From contig CM072148.1 of assembly GCA_036850595.1 (NCBI GenBank), forward strand, positions 3,504,100 to 3,568,099: DNA of 64,000 nucleotides, in the 5' to 3' direction. The DNA comes from Rhyacichthys aspro (taxonomy: Eukaryota; Chordata; Actinopteri; Gobiiformes; Rhyacichthyidae). The translations under genes were made by a program, and so were the position numbers. The notes below the pieces were generated by a model that was not told the origin of the DNA, did not search any database, and saw only the letters and a program-made list of their open reading frames with translations. The stretch's first letter is position 1; each line of letters begins with the position of its first letter. Positions 63,801 through 64,000 of this stretch are shown in pieces.

Positions 63801-64000
63801 TTGTGAAGAAAAAGTCAGTTTTGATGCTCAGACTTTAATAACAACTGCACAATTCCAACATTGTTCCATTGTTCCTCTCTGTATTCTGTAAATGGATTTA
63901 TTATAACATACTACTCCAATATTGTATTCTGTCAACTGAATGTTGTTCTGTTTCGTTTTAGAGATTAGTTTAGATTAGATTAGACAGAGCATGCAATAAA
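60883..64000. other. Single-copy right flank, no gene seen
   Basis: Sequence right of the duplicated block, upstream of mtnr1a copy B. A purine/G-rich patch occurs at about 61320-61510 (GGAAGAGGGCCGCGGAGAG) and a CpG-richer patch at about 62800-63060. Short frames such as 62789-63115 match no family I recognise and have no clear exon context. The far right end has TTAGATTAGATTAGA-like short repeats. Confidence 0.45.

Overview
This is vertebrate, most likely teleost (percomorph-type) fish, genomic DNA. It is AT-rich and non-operonic, with large introns, a tRNA-derived SINE, a small inverted-repeat transposon remnant and many tandem repeats. The only protein-coding sequence I can support is the first coding exon of a Mel1a-type melatonin receptor (mtnr1a), on the minus strand. 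It is present twice, at 24765-24948 and 56212-56395. The second coding exon is not in the window, so intron 1 would run off the left edge and exceed 24.7 kb.

The main feature is a direct duplication of about 28-29 kb. Bases 1-29151 (copy A) match 32404-60578 (copy B) almost base for base and in the same orientation, with scattered substitutions and small indels. The larger differences are mostly tandem-repeat copy number. Copy A ends exactly at a run of 100 N (29152-29251), the conventional placeholder for a scaffold gap of unknown size. The sequence between the copies (29252-32403) is single-copy here and starts with a 23-bp minisatellite. Copy B runs without a break into single-copy sequence (60883-64000). 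The simplest reading is two divergent haplotypes of one locus placed end to end in the assembly. A genuine recent tandem duplication of the receptor's promoter and first exon is the alternative.

Layout of each copy (A / B coordinates): intron DNA with a tandem repeat of ~535 bp (987-2563, three units / 33350-34390, two units) and a detached partial unit (3381-3688 / 35188-35495); a 45-bp minisatellite (6025-6856 / 37857-38654); a minus-strand SINE (8698-8840 / 40208-40350); a 24-bp array (9305-9393 / 40815-40909); a 41-bp array (9563-10735 / 41083-41835); a 21-bp array (12231-12769 / 43310-44270); about 9 kb of plain intron with several CpG-richer islands; a hAT-like MITE (21923-22350 / 53438-53796); the receptor exon with its CpG-rich upstream region; and, 1.1 kb and 4.1 kb upstream of the exon, two copies of a ~0.4-kb element with promoter-like motifs (26077-26489 and 29066-29151, the latter cut by the gap / 57520-57932 and 60495-60882).

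There is no operon, CRISPR array, rRNA, functional tRNA or intact transposase here. Apart from the receptor exon, the open reading frames are minisatellite translations, antisense shadows or short chance frames.
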